Positions 27,502-41,800 of a DNA stretch of 64,000 nucleotides are shown here, one piece after another; the stretch's first letter is position 1, and the number at the start of each line of letters is the position of its first letter. The stretch is from assembly GCF_007065885.1 (NCBI RefSeq), contig NZ_CP041409.1:1473501-1537500 (forward strand). Reading direction: 5' to 3'. This stretch comes from Altererythrobacter sp. TH136. Its GTDB lineage: Bacteria > Pseudomonadota > Alphaproteobacteria > Sphingomonadales > Sphingomonadaceae. Below the pieces are notes generated by a model. That model worked only from the letters and a program-made list of their open reading frames with translations, had not been told where the DNA came from and ran no database searches. A program made the translations under genes and the position numbers.

Positions 27502-28878
27502 GTGACGATCGCACGCCTCTCGCTGTCAGCCGCAGCGCTCGCCATCGCCTGTGGGTGGATCACTCCCGCCGCGGCTCAGGATGCGGCGGTGGCACGCGAG
27601 CTTGCCGCGATGCGCGCCCAGATGGCGGCGATGGCGGACCGCATCGATTCGCTGGAGGCTGAACTCGCCTCCGCCAAGGCCGCGCCGCCGGCCCCTGCTG
27701 ACGCCACCGCCGCTGCGACTGCACCGTCCCAACCGGCGGCCGCGACCGACGTCGCGTGGAAAGGCGCGCCGGAGGTCAGCACCGCCAGCGGGTGGAGCTT
27801 CAAACCGCGCGGCCGGATCCAGCTTGACGCGGGCACCGTCAGCAGCCCGGCGGGCGTCACCGATGCCAGCACCGGCTTCAGCAGCGAACTGCGCCGCGCG
27901 TACCTCGGCGTCGAGGGCAAAATGCCGGGCGGCTTCGGCTATCGGGCGGAAATCGATGTGGCCGCAAGCTCGGTCGAGGTGACCGATCTTTACCTGACGT
28001 ATCAGGCGTCCGAACAGGTTGGCCTCACCCTCGGCCATCAGAAGCCGTTCTGGGGTCTGGAGGAAATGACCAGCGACCTGTTCACCAGCTTCACGGAGCG
28101 GGCGGCGGTCAACACCGCGTTCGGCTTCGAACGCCGGCTGGGCCTCAGCGCTTCCTACAGCGCCGGCGACGTGCTGCTGCAGGGCGGCGTGTTCACCGAC
28201 AACGTGGCCGATCTCGAAGACGACGAAAACAACGCGCTTTCGGTCGATGGCCGGGCGGTATTCATGCCGAAACTGGGCGGGGCGCAGCTCCACCTTGGCG
28301 GATCGGTCCACTACCGCGAACTCAACGATGCGGCATCCAGCGTGCGCTATCGCGTGGGGCCGCTGATCCACAGCACCGACATCCGCTTCATCGACACCGG
28401 CAATCTCGCGGCCACCCGCGAGCTGGGCTACGGGCTGGAAGCGGCATACCTCAAAGGCCCGGTCCACATCGCGAGCGAGGCGCACTGGCAACGGGTCAAC
28501 CGGCCCGGCGCGCTGACCGACCCGACCTTTTTCGGCGGCTACGTGGAAGCCGGCGTGTTCCTGACCCGGGGCGACAGCCGCGGCTACAAGGGCGGCGTGT
28601 TCGATCGGGTGAAGCCCAAGCGCCCGGTGGACAAGGGCGGTTTAGGGGCGGTGCAGGTCAACCTGCGCTATGACTATCTCGATCTGGTCGACGCGGGCGT
28701 GATCGGCGGCAAGCAGGACGGGTACGAGCTGGGCCTGGTGTGGACACCGACCGATTATACCCGGTTCATGGCCAGCTATGGCCACCTGGTCTATTCGCGC
28801 GCCGCGCTGCCGGCCGCGGGCGGGAAGCGCAATTACGCGGTGGACGCGCTGGGGATGCGCGCGCAAATCGACTTCTGA
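27502..28878 (+). CDS. OprO/OprP-type (phosphate-selective) outer-membrane porin
   Basis: A 458-residue outer-membrane barrel protein. A signal peptide ends at TPAAAQ (about residue 25), followed by a short coiled coil (ELAAMRAQMAAMADRIDSLE) and an Ala/Pro-rich linker, then a porin domain from WSFKPRGRIQLDAGTV to the C-terminal MRAQIDF with terminal Phe. This layout matches the phosphate-selective porin O/P family. The GTG at 27502 follows AGGGAG and gives a normal signal peptide. The PHO box and adjacent pstS point to anion or phosphate uptake. Confidence 0.87.
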   Translation: MTIARLSLSAAALAIACGWITPAAAQDAAVARELAAMRAQMAAMADRIDSLEAELASAKAAPPAPADATAAATAPSQPAAATDVAWKGAPEVSTASGWSFKPRGRIQLDAGTVSSPAGVTDASTGFSSELRRAYLGVEGKMPGGFGYRAEIDVAASSVEVTDLYLTYQASEQVGLTLGHQKPFWGLEEMTSDLFTSFTERAAVNTAFGFERRLGLSASYSAGDVLLQGGVFTDNVADLEDDENNALSVDGRAVFMPKLGGAQLHLGGSVHYRELNDAASSVRYRVGPLIHSTDIRFIDTGNLAATRELGYGLEAAYLKGPVHIASEAHWQRVNRPGALTDPTFFGGYVEAGVFLTRGDSRGYKGGVFDRVKPKRPVDKGGLGAVQVNLRYDYLDLVDAGVIGGKQDGYELGLVWTPTDYTRFMASYGHLVYSRAALPAAGGKRNYAVDALGMRAQIDF

Positions 28879-28889
28879 TCATCACGCGG

Positions 28890-28907
28890 CTGTCATCCGC
28901 CTGTCAC
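28890..28907 (+). promoter_or_regulatory. PHO box upstream of pstS
   Basis: CTGTCAT (28890-28896), spacer CCGC, and CTGTCAC (28901-28907) make a near-perfect PhoB box, two 7-bp direct repeats with an 11-bp period. It lies directly after the porin stop and 48 bp before the pstS ATG, giving pstS its own phosphate-starvation promoter even if readthrough from the porin gene occurs. Confidence 0.85.
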
Positions 28908-28955
28908 ACGCCGCCCCCACAGGGGCGGTCGATCCATTGCCAAGGGGCCCAACAC

Positions 28956-29999
28956 ATGCACCTCAAGACTTTCGCCTTCGCCGCCGTATCGGCGCTCACC
29001 CTCGCCGCTTGCGGCAGCTCCGGCGGCGCGGGCGGCGCGCGTGACACGATCCGCGCGGTCGGCTCGTCCACCGTCTATCCCTTCGCCAAGAAGGTCGCCG
29101 AAGATTACGTGGCCGCCAACCAGGGGATGAAGAGCCCGCTGATCGAATCGACCGGTACCGGCGGGGGTATCAAGCTGTTCTGCGCCGGCCTTGGCCAGGC
29201 GACCCCCGACATGGTCAACGCCAGCCGGCGGATGAAGGCGAGCGAGTTCGCCGACTGCCAGAAGAACGGCGTGACCGACGTGGTCGAGGTGCAGGTCGGG
29301 CTTGACGGGATCGCGTTCGCATCCGCCAAGGGCGGCATCGTGCTGCCGCTGACGCCCGAGATCGTCTACAAGGCGCTCGCCGCCCGGCCGTACGGCAAGG
29401 AACAGACCGCCAAGACCTGGGCCGATGTCGACCCGTCGCTGCCCGCCAAGCCGATCCTGGTCTACGGCCCGCCCTCCACCTCCGGCACCCGCGACGCGCT
29501 GAAGGAACTGATCCTCACCAAGGGCTGCGAAAGCGACCCCGCGATGAAGGCGCTGAAGGACAGCGACAAGGACAAGTTCGAACAGGTCTGCACCGAAGTC
29601 CGGTCGGACGGCGCCTATGTCGACCAGGGCGAGCAGGACAACCTCATCGTCCAGAAGATCGAAGGCAATCCCAACGCGGTCGGCGTGTTCGGTTTCTCGT
29701 ATCTCGAGGAGAACGGTGAAAAGCTGCAGGATCAGCCGATGAACGGGGTCGAGGCGACGTACGACAACATCTCGACCTTCAAGTACCCCGGCGCGCGGCC
29801 GCTATATGTCTATTACAAGAAGCAGCACGTGGGCGTGATCCCCGGCCTGTCCGAATTCATCACCCAGTGGACCATGAGCTGGGGCAAGGATGGCCCGCTC
29901 GCCAAGGTCGGCTTCGTCGCCGCGCCCGACGATGTGCAGGCCACCGCGCGGCAGAACGCCACTCAGGGCACGGTGATGACGGCCGACGGGCTGAAGTAA
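28956..29999 (+). CDS. pstS: Phosphate ABC transporter substrate-binding lipoprotein
   Basis: A 347-residue periplasmic phosphate receptor. The signal ends in the lipobox LAAC with Cys19, so it is membrane-anchored. AVGSSTVYPFAKKVAEDY and STGTGGGIKLFCAGLG form the anion-binding site, and GPPSTSGTRDALKEL provides the Ser-Gly-Thr contact. It resembles the alphaproteobacterial PstS-like group. The pstCAB transporter genes do not follow; a strong terminator comes next, so they must be elsewhere. Confidence 0.93.
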   Translation: MHLKTFAFAAVSALTLAACGSSGGAGGARDTIRAVGSSTVYPFAKKVAEDYVAANQGMKSPLIESTGTGGGIKLFCAGLGQATPDMVNASRRMKASEFADCQKNGVTDVVEVQVGLDGIAFASAKGGIVLPLTPEIVYKALAARPYGKEQTAKTWADVDPSLPAKPILVYGPPSTSGTRDALKELILTKGCESDPAMKALKDSDKDKFEQVCTEVRSDGAYVDQGEQDNLIVQKIEGNPNAVGVFGFSYLEENGEKLQDQPMNGVEATYDNISTFKYPGARPLYVYYKKQHVGVIPGLSEFITQWTMSWGKDGPLAKVGFVAAPDDVQATARQNATQGTVMTADGLK

Positions 30000-30018
30000 G
30001 CGTCGCCCGCGCCTCACA

Positions 30019-30056
30019 AAAAAAGCCCCGCCGGCACGGACCGGCGGGGCTTTTTT
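30019..30056. terminator. Strong bidirectional intrinsic terminator
   Basis: A perfect 16-bp stem, A6GCCCCGCCGG (30019-30034) with CCGGCGGGGCT6 (30041-30056), around loop CACGGA. The poly-A and poly-T arms make it work for pstS on the plus strand and the TonB receptor on the minus strand. Confidence 0.95.
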
Positions 30057-30073
30057 GCTACTTGGCCTGCGGC

Positions 30074-32680
30074 CTAGAAATCGAGGCTGACGCGCCCGTA
30101 CACGAAGCGGCCGTTGAAGCCCGATGGCGAGAACTGGCTGAACGGGATGAAGTACCCGTTGAGGCCGTAGTTCTGCCCGCCGTCGAGACCGAAGCGGACC
30201 CGGTCGGGGTAGCTGTCGAACAGGTTGTTCGCGCCCACCGCCAGTTCCAGCCGGTCCATGACCTTGGCGCGCAGTTCGGCGTCGGTCACCCACTGCTTGG
30301 ACAGGACCTGGTCGCGCGCCGCATCCACGCCGGGGATCAGCACCTCGCCAAAGCGGTTGGCCCGCGCGGTGAAGCCGAAGATGCCCGAATCCCAGTCGAA
30401 CCCGACGTTGAGCTTGGTGCGTGGCTGGCCGCGCGTGAGCCGCAGCGATTCCTGCCGGCCGAACAGGGTCAGCCCCGGCAAGGTGGGCAGGACGGCCGCG
30501 TCGGTGATCTTCGTCTTGTTGTGGCTGAAGCCCGCGGTCAGCGACAGGTTGCCGAGGCCCATGTCGGGCACGCGGTAGGTGCCGACGATCTCGTAACCGC
30601 GGGTGCGGGTGTCGATGCCGTTGACGAAGAACCGCGCCGAGCTGACGTTGTTGAAGCCGTTCTGCTGCAGCAGCGAAACCACCGCCGCGCCTTGCAGGAT
30701 TTCGGTCACCACGATCCGGTCATCGATGTCGATGTTGTAGTAATCGGCCGTGATGTTGAGCCCGGGGATCAGCGAGAACGTCGCGCCTCCCGACCAGTTG
30801 AGCGACTTTTCCGGCTGGAGCGGCTGCGAACCCAGCACTACCGCGACGGGGTTGTTCACCGGCACTGTCAGAATGTCGACGAGCACGCCGTTGACGTTAT
30901 TAGTCGAGGTGGTGGCGTAGAACTGCTGCTGCAGCGAAGGAGCGCGGAAGCCGGTCGAGATCGACCCACGCAGAGCGATGCCGTCGATCGGTTCGAACCG
31001 GGCGGCGGCCTTGCCGTTGATGGTGTCACCGAAGTCGGAGAAATCCTCGTACCGTCCGGCCAGCTGGATGGTCAGCGCGTCCGACAGGTCGGTCTCCAAC
31101 TCAAGATACGCGGCCTTCGAATTGCGGCTGGCGTCCACCTCGTTGGCAGGGCGGAAGCCTGGGAACACCTGCGCGCCGGCCGGAGCGAACAGCGGAGCCG
31201 GGGCGAACGGACCGCCGGCGTAGCTCTGGAAATCGCCGGCCACGATGCGGAAGTTCTCGTCACGGTATTCGGCGCCGAACGCGACCGACACGCCGCTGCC
31301 GATGCCAAAATCGAACGTGCGTTGCAGATCGAGGTTCGCCGTCGTCTGGCCGAAGCGGAGCGATCCGGCATCGAACTTGCGCTGGCTCGCTTCGCCGAAG
31401 CTGACGTTGAAGCTGTTCTCGACCCCGAACTGGAAGCGGTTGGTGCCGTAGACCACGCTGGCATCGTAGTTCCATTCGTCACCGAATGTCCCCCGGATGC
31501 CGGCGGCGGCGGCGATATCCTCGATGTCGCCGGTGATCAGCGGGAGGAAGCCATCGGCGTAATACGGCACGAACGCGGTGGTGGAGGCCGAGAAATTGCG
31601 GTTCCGCGCATCGTTGGCGCGGCGATAGAAGCCGGCGCTTTCGGAATCGCGCCGGTTGTAGCTGGCAAAGGTGTAGAATTCGGCCGCCGGTGACAGTTCG
31701 TAGCCCGCGTTGATGAACGCCGTGAAGTCGGTCGTCTGCGGGTCACCGTACCGGTGCGTATAGCGGTCGATGGTCTGCTCGCGCGGATCGGCGAGTCCGC
31801 CGGCCAGGCTGGGGTACTGCTGGCGCGGATCGGCGCCCGAGCGGTTGGTCGGGTTCTTGTCCTGGTACTGGAGCGCGACGTTGAGATAGCCGCCGGGCCC
31901 GACCGGCAGGCCGAGCGCGGTGGCCAGCGTCAGCGTGCCGCCATCGCGCCGCTTCCGTTCGCGGCCGGTGTCGGTCAGCTGGTAGACGCCGCCCGCGCCG
32001 GCCGTGGTGTCGAGCACCGGCTGGCCGTTCGCACCCAGCACCGGTCCGCCCTGCTGCAGCACATCGTCCATCGTGGTGATGTACTTGCCATAGGTGACTT
32101 GCGCCCGGTTGCCTTCCCGCTTGCGCAGCTGGACGTTGATCACGCCGGCGATCGCATCGGACCCGTACTGCGACGAGGCACCGTCGCGCAGCACCTCGAT
32201 CCGCTCGATCGCGATCGGCGGGATGGTGTTGAGATCGACCGCCGCCGAACCGCGTCCGACCGAGCCGTTGAGATTGAGCAGCGCCGAGGTGTGCCGCCGC
32301 TTGCCGTTGACCAGCACCAGCGTCTGGTCCGGCGCCAGGCCGCGCAGCGTCGCCGGGCGTACCGCGTCGGTGCCGTCGGTGATGGCGGGCTGGGGGAAGT
32401 TGAAGCTGGGCACCAGCTGGTTGAGGATGCGGTTGGTGTCGGTGTAGCCGTTGTCGGTCAGCTGATCGCCGCCGATGACGTCGATCGGCACCGGGCTGTC
32501 GGCCACGGTGCGATCCGTCCGGCGGGTGCCCGTGACGATGATCTGTTCTTGCGGGGTTGCCTCGCCCGCCGCCGAAGCCGCCGTTTCGTTGGGCACATCC
32601 TGCGCCGCCACCGGCAGCGCGACCGATGCGACGATCAGCGCCGAGGCCGATGCGAGCAGACGTGAGGATTGACGTGACAT
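30074..32680 (-). CDS. TonB-dependent outer-membrane receptor
   Basis: An 868-residue receptor with a signal peptide ending LPVAAQ, a TonB-box-like region EQIIVTGTRR near residue 48, the plug domain (VLVNGKRRHTSALLNLNGS, and IERIEVLRDGASSQYGSDAIAGVINV) and a 22-strand barrel ending GRVSLDF. The tandem plug motifs are of the common sphingomonad type whose substrates include sugars, siderophores and peptides. The ligand is not predictable. AGGGAGG precedes the ATG. No PHO box is seen at its promoter, although the neighbours are phosphate genes. Confidence 0.93.
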   Translation of the reverse strand: MSRQSSRLLASASALIVASVALPVAAQDVPNETAASAAGEATPQEQIIVTGTRRTDRTVADSPVPIDVIGGDQLTDNGYTDTNRILNQLVPSFNFPQPAITDGTDAVRPATLRGLAPDQTLVLVNGKRRHTSALLNLNGSVGRGSAAVDLNTIPPIAIERIEVLRDGASSQYGSDAIAGVINVQLRKREGNRAQVTYGKYITTMDDVLQQGGPVLGANGQPVLDTTAGAGGVYQLTDTGRERKRRDGGTLTLATALGLPVGPGGYLNVALQYQDKNPTNRSGADPRQQYPSLAGGLADPREQTIDRYTHRYGDPQTTDFTAFINAGYELSPAAEFYTFASYNRRDSESAGFYRRANDARNRNFSASTTAFVPYYADGFLPLITGDIEDIAAAAGIRGTFGDEWNYDASVVYGTNRFQFGVENSFNVSFGEASQRKFDAGSLRFGQTTANLDLQRTFDFGIGSGVSVAFGAEYRDENFRIVAGDFQSYAGGPFAPAPLFAPAGAQVFPGFRPANEVDASRNSKAAYLELETDLSDALTIQLAGRYEDFSDFGDTINGKAAARFEPIDGIALRGSISTGFRAPSLQQQFYATTSTNNVNGVLVDILTVPVNNPVAVVLGSQPLQPEKSLNWSGGATFSLIPGLNITADYYNIDIDDRIVVTEILQGAAVVSLLQQNGFNNVSSARFFVNGIDTRTRGYEIVGTYRVPDMGLGNLSLTAGFSHNKTKITDAAVLPTLPGLTLFGRQESLRLTRGQPRTKLNVGFDWDSGIFGFTARANRFGEVLIPGVDAARDQVLSKQWVTDAELRAKVMDRLELAVGANNLFDSYPDRVRFGLDGGQNYGLNGYFIPFSQFSPSGFNGRFVYGRVSLDF

Positions 32681-32821
32681 AGATGACCTCCCTGGTTTGA
32701 CGGGAAATTACATTCATGCCGCGGGAACGCGTACTAAATTGCGCAAGTGTGTGATTTTTGCGCGAACTGTTGCTGTTGCGTTACAATTCTCGGCAGCCCC
32801 CCCGGCCGACGTAACGTCAGG

Positions 32822-35179
<2,358 letters not shown>

Positions 35180-35267
35180 TGCCGCTTTCCCCCTAACCCG
35201 TCTGGGGCGGTTATCGCAGGTCGGGGACTCGGGCGTCAAGAATCCATGACGTCAGCGGTGCGCGGCG

Positions 35268-35816
35268 TCAGGAATCCTGTTTGAGCGCAAGTCCGTCGAT
35301 CGCCGCCCAGCGGCCCCACCCCAGCTCGCGGGCACGTTCGAAGGTCATGCCGCCCAGCGCGATCACCGGCATTTCCGCCAGCGCCGCGAGCGCATGGAAC
35401 CGTTCGGGGCCAAGCGGGGTGATGTTGGGATGCGTGCGGGTGGCGAACACCGGCGACAGCATCACCGCATCGGCGCCGGAAGCGTTGGCGTGCGCGATCT
35501 CGTTCGCGTCGTGCACGGTCGCCACGCGGAGCAGTTCGGGCGCTTCGCCGACCGCTTCGGGCGGACCGTAGCTGCCGACCGCGCCCCACTCGCGCGCCTG
35601 ATCGTCGCTGCCGGACAGGAGCGCGAGCAACCCGCCTTCGCGCACCAGCGGCATCAGCTCGTCCCACCGGGCTCGGCGGCTTCGGGGATCGAGGTGATAG
35701 TGGCGGAAGATGAACGCGGAACCGCGCGGCAAGGCGCGCAGCGCGCGGGGCAGCAACTCGTCGTTGCGCGGATCCGACAGGAGCCACAGATCGGAGAGAG
35801 ACTGGCGCATGCCCAT
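35268..35816 (-). CDS. Thiamine-phosphate synthase-like TIM-barrel protein
   Basis: A 182-residue protein of the ThiE/TenI fold. SPVFATRTHPNITPLG is the diphosphate-binding segment of ThiE, and ALGGMTFERARELGWGRWAAIDGL is the C-terminal phosphate loop. The N-terminal half (DLWLLSDPRNDELLPRALRALPRGSAFIFRHYHL) differs from true ThiE, and key residues for pyrimidine binding are not obvious. It could be a TenI-like or other paralogue. It is divergent from yggS across 24 bp. Confidence 0.75.
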   Translation of the reverse strand: MGMRQSLSDLWLLSDPRNDELLPRALRALPRGSAFIFRHYHLDPRSRRARWDELMPLVREGGLLALLSGSDDQAREWGAVGSYGPPEAVGEAPELLRVATVHDANEIAHANASGADAVMLSPVFATRTHPNITPLGPERFHALAALAEMPVIALGGMTFERARELGWGRWAAIDGLALKQDS

Positions 35817-35840
35817 GCCGCCGTTATAGCGCATCGGACC

Positions 35841-36500
35841 ATGAATGCAGCGTTGCGCCTCAGCGAAATCCACGACCGTATCGCCCACGCCGCCACGCTG
35901 GCGCGGCGGGAGCCTGCCGAAGTCACGCTGGTCGCGGTGAGCAAGACTCACCCCGCCGAAGCGATCGCGCCGCTGCTGGAGGCGGGCCAGCGGGTGTTCG
36001 GTGAGAACCGGGTGCAGGAAGCAGCCGCGAAGTGGCCCGCCCTGCGTGAACGCTGGCCCGATGCTCAGCTGCACCTCGTCGGTCAGCTTCAGTCGAACAA
36101 GGCCGAGGACGCCGCGCACCTGTTCGACTGCATCCACTCGCTCGACCGGCCGAGCCTGCTGACCGCGCTCGCCAAGGCCTACGACAAGGTTGGGCGACAG
36201 GTGCCGTGCTTCGTCCAGGTCGATGTGGGGAACGAGCCGCAGAAGGGCGGCTGCCCGGTGCAGGACCTGCCCGCCCTGCTCGGTCAGGCGCGCGAGGCGG
36301 ACGTGCCCGTGATCGGCCTGATGTGCGTGCCGCCTGCCGATATCGAGCCGGCACCGTTCTTCGCCTTGCTCGACAAGCTGGCGCGCGACCACGGGTTGGA
36401 CGGGCGCTCCATGGGGATGAGCGGCGATTACGAGACCGCGATCATGCTCGGCGCCACGCACGTGCGCGTCGGCACCGCGCTGTTCGGGACGCGCGACTAG
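35841..36500 (+). CDS. YggS/PROSC family PLP homeostasis protein
   Basis: A 219-residue PLP-binding barrel protein that buffers pyridoxal phosphate and affects amino-acid pools. LVAVSKTHPAEAI carries the PLP Lys, followed by FGENRVQEA, HLVGQLQSNKAEDA, CFVQVDVGNEPQKGGC, GLMCVPP, and the final GMSGDYETAIMLGATHVRVGTALFG. The start at 35841 gives normal length. It ends 3 bp before the convergent transpeptidase gene. Confidence 0.93.
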   Translation: MNAALRLSEIHDRIAHAATLARREPAEVTLVAVSKTHPAEAIAPLLEAGQRVFGENRVQEAAAKWPALRERWPDAQLHLVGQLQSNKAEDAAHLFDCIHSLDRPSLLTALAKAYDKVGRQVPCFVQVDVGNEPQKGGCPVQDLPALLGQAREADVPVIGLMCVPPADIEPAPFFALLDKLARDHGLDGRSMGMSGDYETAIMLGATHVRVGTALFGTRD

Positions 36501-36503
36501 GCG

Positions 36504-37178
36504 CTACTTCCAGGCGAAGATCAGGCGGCCTGGCCCGAGCCGGTCCATGACATCGCCCAAGGCATCGGCCGTGAACGCGAAGCAGCCTTGGCTGCGGCCG
36601 ATCAGCCCCTGCGCCGCGGCCATGGCCTCGCTGACGTAGTCGGCGGCATGGATCACGATCGCGCGCGGCTCGGCCATGTTGTTGTCGCGATCGAGCCCGA
36701 TCAACCGACGCGACCGGCCGTGCTTGCCGACGTACTCCGCGCTGGTGAGGAAAGCGCCGCGCGACGAGGCGTTCGAATCTGGCTGGTTGGAAAACCGGTG
36801 CAGCCAGCCGCTGCGATCCGGATCGGACCCGCTGCCGTGCGCGACCAGATGACTGGTCACGTCCCCGTTAGCGAGGTCGACCAGATGGAACCGCGGCTCG
36901 CGCGACGCTTGCGCGAAGTCCACCACTCCGACGCGGTCGCGGTGCGAGATCCGGCCGCCGTGCGCATCCAGCGCCGCCAGCGCGCGCGGGAACAGGCGCG
37001 GCATGGCAAGGTCGGGTGCGGCGGGAACGGGCGTAGCAGCCACCGGCGGCAGCGGCTTGGGCGCGGCCCAGCGCGAGGCGCTCGACGCCAGCGGAATGGC
37101 AAGACCGGCTGCGGCGATGCCCGCGCCAGCGAGGAACTTCCGGCGATCCGGTTGAAGCGAATGAGTGGCTGCGAACAT
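36504..37178 (-). CDS. Murein L,D-transpeptidase catalytic-domain protein (exported)
   Basis: A 224-residue protein of the YkuD-related group annotated as murein L,D-transpeptidase catalytic domain. A Tat-like motif DRRKFLAGAG (11-20) and hydrophobic core suggest export. The catalytic pair is His177 in IVIHAADYV and Cys199 in GRSQGCFAF. Its target is probably peptidoglycan stem peptides, but that is inferred from family. The start at 37178 is chosen over 37193 on similarity to Tat leader length. Confidence 0.82.
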   Translation of the reverse strand: MFAATHSLQPDRRKFLAGAGIAAAGLAIPLASSASRWAAPKPLPPVAATPVPAAPDLAMPRLFPRALAALDAHGGRISHRDRVGVVDFAQASREPRFHLVDLANGDVTSHLVAHGSGSDPDRSGWLHRFSNQPDSNASSRGAFLTSAEYVGKHGRSRRLIGLDRDNNMAEPRAIVIHAADYVSEAMAAAQGLIGRSQGCFAFTADALGDVMDRLGPGRLIFAWK

Positions 37179-37232
37179 GGCGCTGCTTAGCAAACGCGCC
37201 CTTTCGCTAGCCTGTATCCCGCCCGGCTTGCC

Positions 37233-39985
37233 TCAGGCGCTCTCCAGCTCCGCCTGCCGTTCGTCGCTGGCCGCGTCCAGCAGCGCCGCCTCGATCGCTT
37301 TCAGGCGGGCGGGAGCGGTGATCTTCCCCCCGGTCAGGTCGGTGACGTAAAACGTATCCGCCGCGCGCTCGCCGTAGTTGGTGATGTGCGCGCTGAGCAC
37401 CAGCAGGCGGCTTTCGAACAGGGCGCGGGCGAGCCGGTTGAGCAGCGCCGCGCGGTCGCGGGCATTGACTTCGACCACCGTGAACCGGCCCGAAGCCTGG
37501 TTGTCGAACCGGACCACCGGGCGCACATCGAATGCCCGCGCGCGGCTATGCGGCAGCGGACGCTTGGCAAGCTGGGGCACCAGCGCGGTGCGGTTGGCCA
37601 GCGCATCGGCGATCGCCTGCTCGATCCGCACAATCTGCGCGGGCTCGCTGAACGGGCGTCCTTGCGGGTCCTGCACCAGGAAGTTGTCGACCGCCCAGCC
37701 GCTGCGGGTGGTATGGATGCGCGCGTCGATGATGTTCGCGCCCGCCAGGTGGATGCCGCCCGCGATGCGGTAGAACAGGCCCGGGTGATCGGCCGCGATC
37801 ACCGTCACCAGCGTGGCGCCCCGGGTGGGATAGACTTCGCACTGGATCGACAGGTGGCCCTGATCCTCGTGACTGACCCCGTACTGGATCAGGTTCAGCG
37901 CGGCGATGTCTTCCGGCTCGGCGATCCAGTAGCTGTCGTCGAACCGGTCGGCATAAAGCCGCAGCAGCCCGGCCTTGTCGCCCAGCAAGGCCTCGACGCG
38001 ATCCTTCTTCGCCGCCACCCGGTCCTTGCGCCCATGCTTCATGTGGCCCAGCCGCAGGCGCTCTTCGGCCGCGTCGTAGAGTTCGCCGAGCAGCTGCCCC
38101 TTCCAGCTGTTCCAGGTGCCCGGCCCCACCGCGCGGATGTCCACCGCGGTAAGGATCATCAGGTGCCGCAGCCGCTCGACGCTCTGCACTTCGGACACGA
38201 AATCCTCGATGGTCTTGGGATCGGTCAGGTCGCGCTTGAAGGCGGTGCGGCTCATCAGGAGATGCTGGCGCACCAGCCAGGCGACAAGATCCGTCTCGCC
38301 CGCGTCGAGGCCAAAGCGGGGACACAGCGCCTCGGCCACTTCGCCGCCGAGCACCGAATGGTCCCCGCCGCGCCCCTTGGCGATATCGTGCAGCAGCACC
38401 GCGACGTACGCGACGCGCCGGCTGGCGACTTCGTGGATCAGCCGGGTCGAGCGCGGATGATCCGCCTGCAGTTCCCCCTTTTCGATCCGGGAGAGCAGGC
38501 CGATCGCGCGGATGGTGTGCTCGTCGACCGTGTAGTGGTGGTACATGTCGAACTGCATCTGCGCGTTCACCCGCGCGAAATCGGGCACGAACCGGCCGAA
38601 CACCTCCGCCTCGTTCATCCACCGCAGCACGCCTTCGGGATCGTGGCGGCCGGCGAGCACATCGAGGAACAGCGCGTTGGCGCGCGGATCGTCGCGCACC
38701 TCGGGCTTGATCAACCCGGCATCGCGCGCCGCCTGGCGCATGGTTTCGGGATGGATATCAAGGCTGTTGGCCTCGGCCAGCTGGAACAGCTCGATCAGCC
38801 GGACCGGGTCCTTGCGGAACCAGTCGTCGGACGGCGCGGCGATCTTGCCGCCGAACACGCGGAATCCCTTGAGCAGGCGCGCCCGCGGGGTGAAGCTAGC
38901 AAGGAACCCCTTACGCGCACGGTTTTTGGCGAACTGCTCGTCGATGTGCGCCAGGAACACGCCGGTCAGGCTGCCGACCCGCTTCGCCTGCAGGAAATAG
39001 AACTGCATGAACCGCTCGACCGCGCTCTTGCCGGGCCGGTCGGCGAAATTCATCCGCGCCGCGACCGCGCGCTGCAGGTCGAAGGTCAGCCGGTCCTCGG
39101 CCCGCCCGGTGATGGTGTGCAGGTGGCAGCGCACCGCCAGCATGAATGCCTCGGCCCGGCGGAAATTGCGGTACTCGTCGCGCGTGAACAGCTCGACGTC
39201 GACCAGTTCGGCCGCGACCCGCACCTTGTGGATGTACTTGCCGATCCAGTACAGCGTCTGCAGATCGCGCAGGCCCCCCTTGCCGTCCTTGACGTTGGGT
39301 TCGACGACATAGCGGCTGTCGCCCATGCGCTTGTGCCGCGCGTTGCGTTCTTCCAGCTTCTCGGCGACGAACTGCTTCTCGGTGCCCTTCACCACCTCGT
39401 CGGCGAAGCGGCGCATCGCCTCGTCGTACAGGTCCTGATCGCCCCAGACGTAGCGGCCTTCGAGCAGCGCGGTGCGAATGGTGAGATCAGCCCGGGCCAG
39501 GCGGATCATCTCGTCGACCGACCGGCTCGAATGGCCGACCTTCAGCCCCAGATCCCACAGGTAATAGAGCATCGCCTCGATCACCTGCTCGCACCACGGC
39601 GCGTTGCGGGTGGGATGCAGGAAAGCGATGTCGACGTCCGAATGCGGCGCCATTTCCGACCGGCCATAGCCGCCGACCGCGATCAGGGTCAGCCGCTCCC
39701 CGGTGGAGCGGTTGCTGGCGGGATAGACGTCCGCGATCACGTGATCGTGGATCGTGCGCACCAGCTGGTCGATCAGGAACGCGTGACCACCGGTGATCTC
39801 GTGCCCTGCCGACGGCTTTTCGGTCAGGCGGCGGTCGAGTTCGGCGCGGCCGGCCTCCAGCGCCGCTTTCAGCACGGCGACGATCCGCGGACGCGCATCC
39901 TTGCCCCCGCTCGCCAGCTCGGCGATTGCGCCTGACAGCGCGCGGCGGTTCACCACCGCACGCTGGTTGGGGATGCGCAGCTGGC

Positions 39986-39989
<4 letters not shown>
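37233..39989 (-). CDS. glnD: [Protein-PII] uridylyltransferase / uridylyl-removing enzyme
   Basis: A 918-residue nitrogen sensor that adds UMP to PII under low glutamine and removes it under high glutamine. Domains in order: nucleotidyltransferase with GGYGRSEMAPHSDVD (106-120), a helical linker, an HD phosphohydrolase domain with HHYTVDEHTIRAI and LLHDIAKGRGGDHS, and two C-terminal ACT domains. The start is a TTG at 39989 overlapping the upstream ligase stop as TTGA; this gives SQLRIPNQRA as the N terminus and normal length. The frame is open far upstream only as a shadow of the ligase gene. Confidence 0.94.
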
Positions 39990-41683
<1,694 letters not shown>

Positions 41684-41800
41684 GGTGTTCCTCTTCCGCT
41701 GTTTTGGCGCCGGGCTTTCACCGCGCGCCGCGCTATGCCAAAGACCCGCGCGGACGGCCGAAGCCCCGCGTGGGGAAGCGGCCAGGGTTAAGGATCAAAC

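Noticed and set aside
37386-39935. An 849-codon open frame on the plus strand opposite glnD
   Set aside because: It is exactly antisense to a gene with all expected motifs, rich in Arg, Asp and His as GC-rich shadow frames are, and has no domain or start signal.
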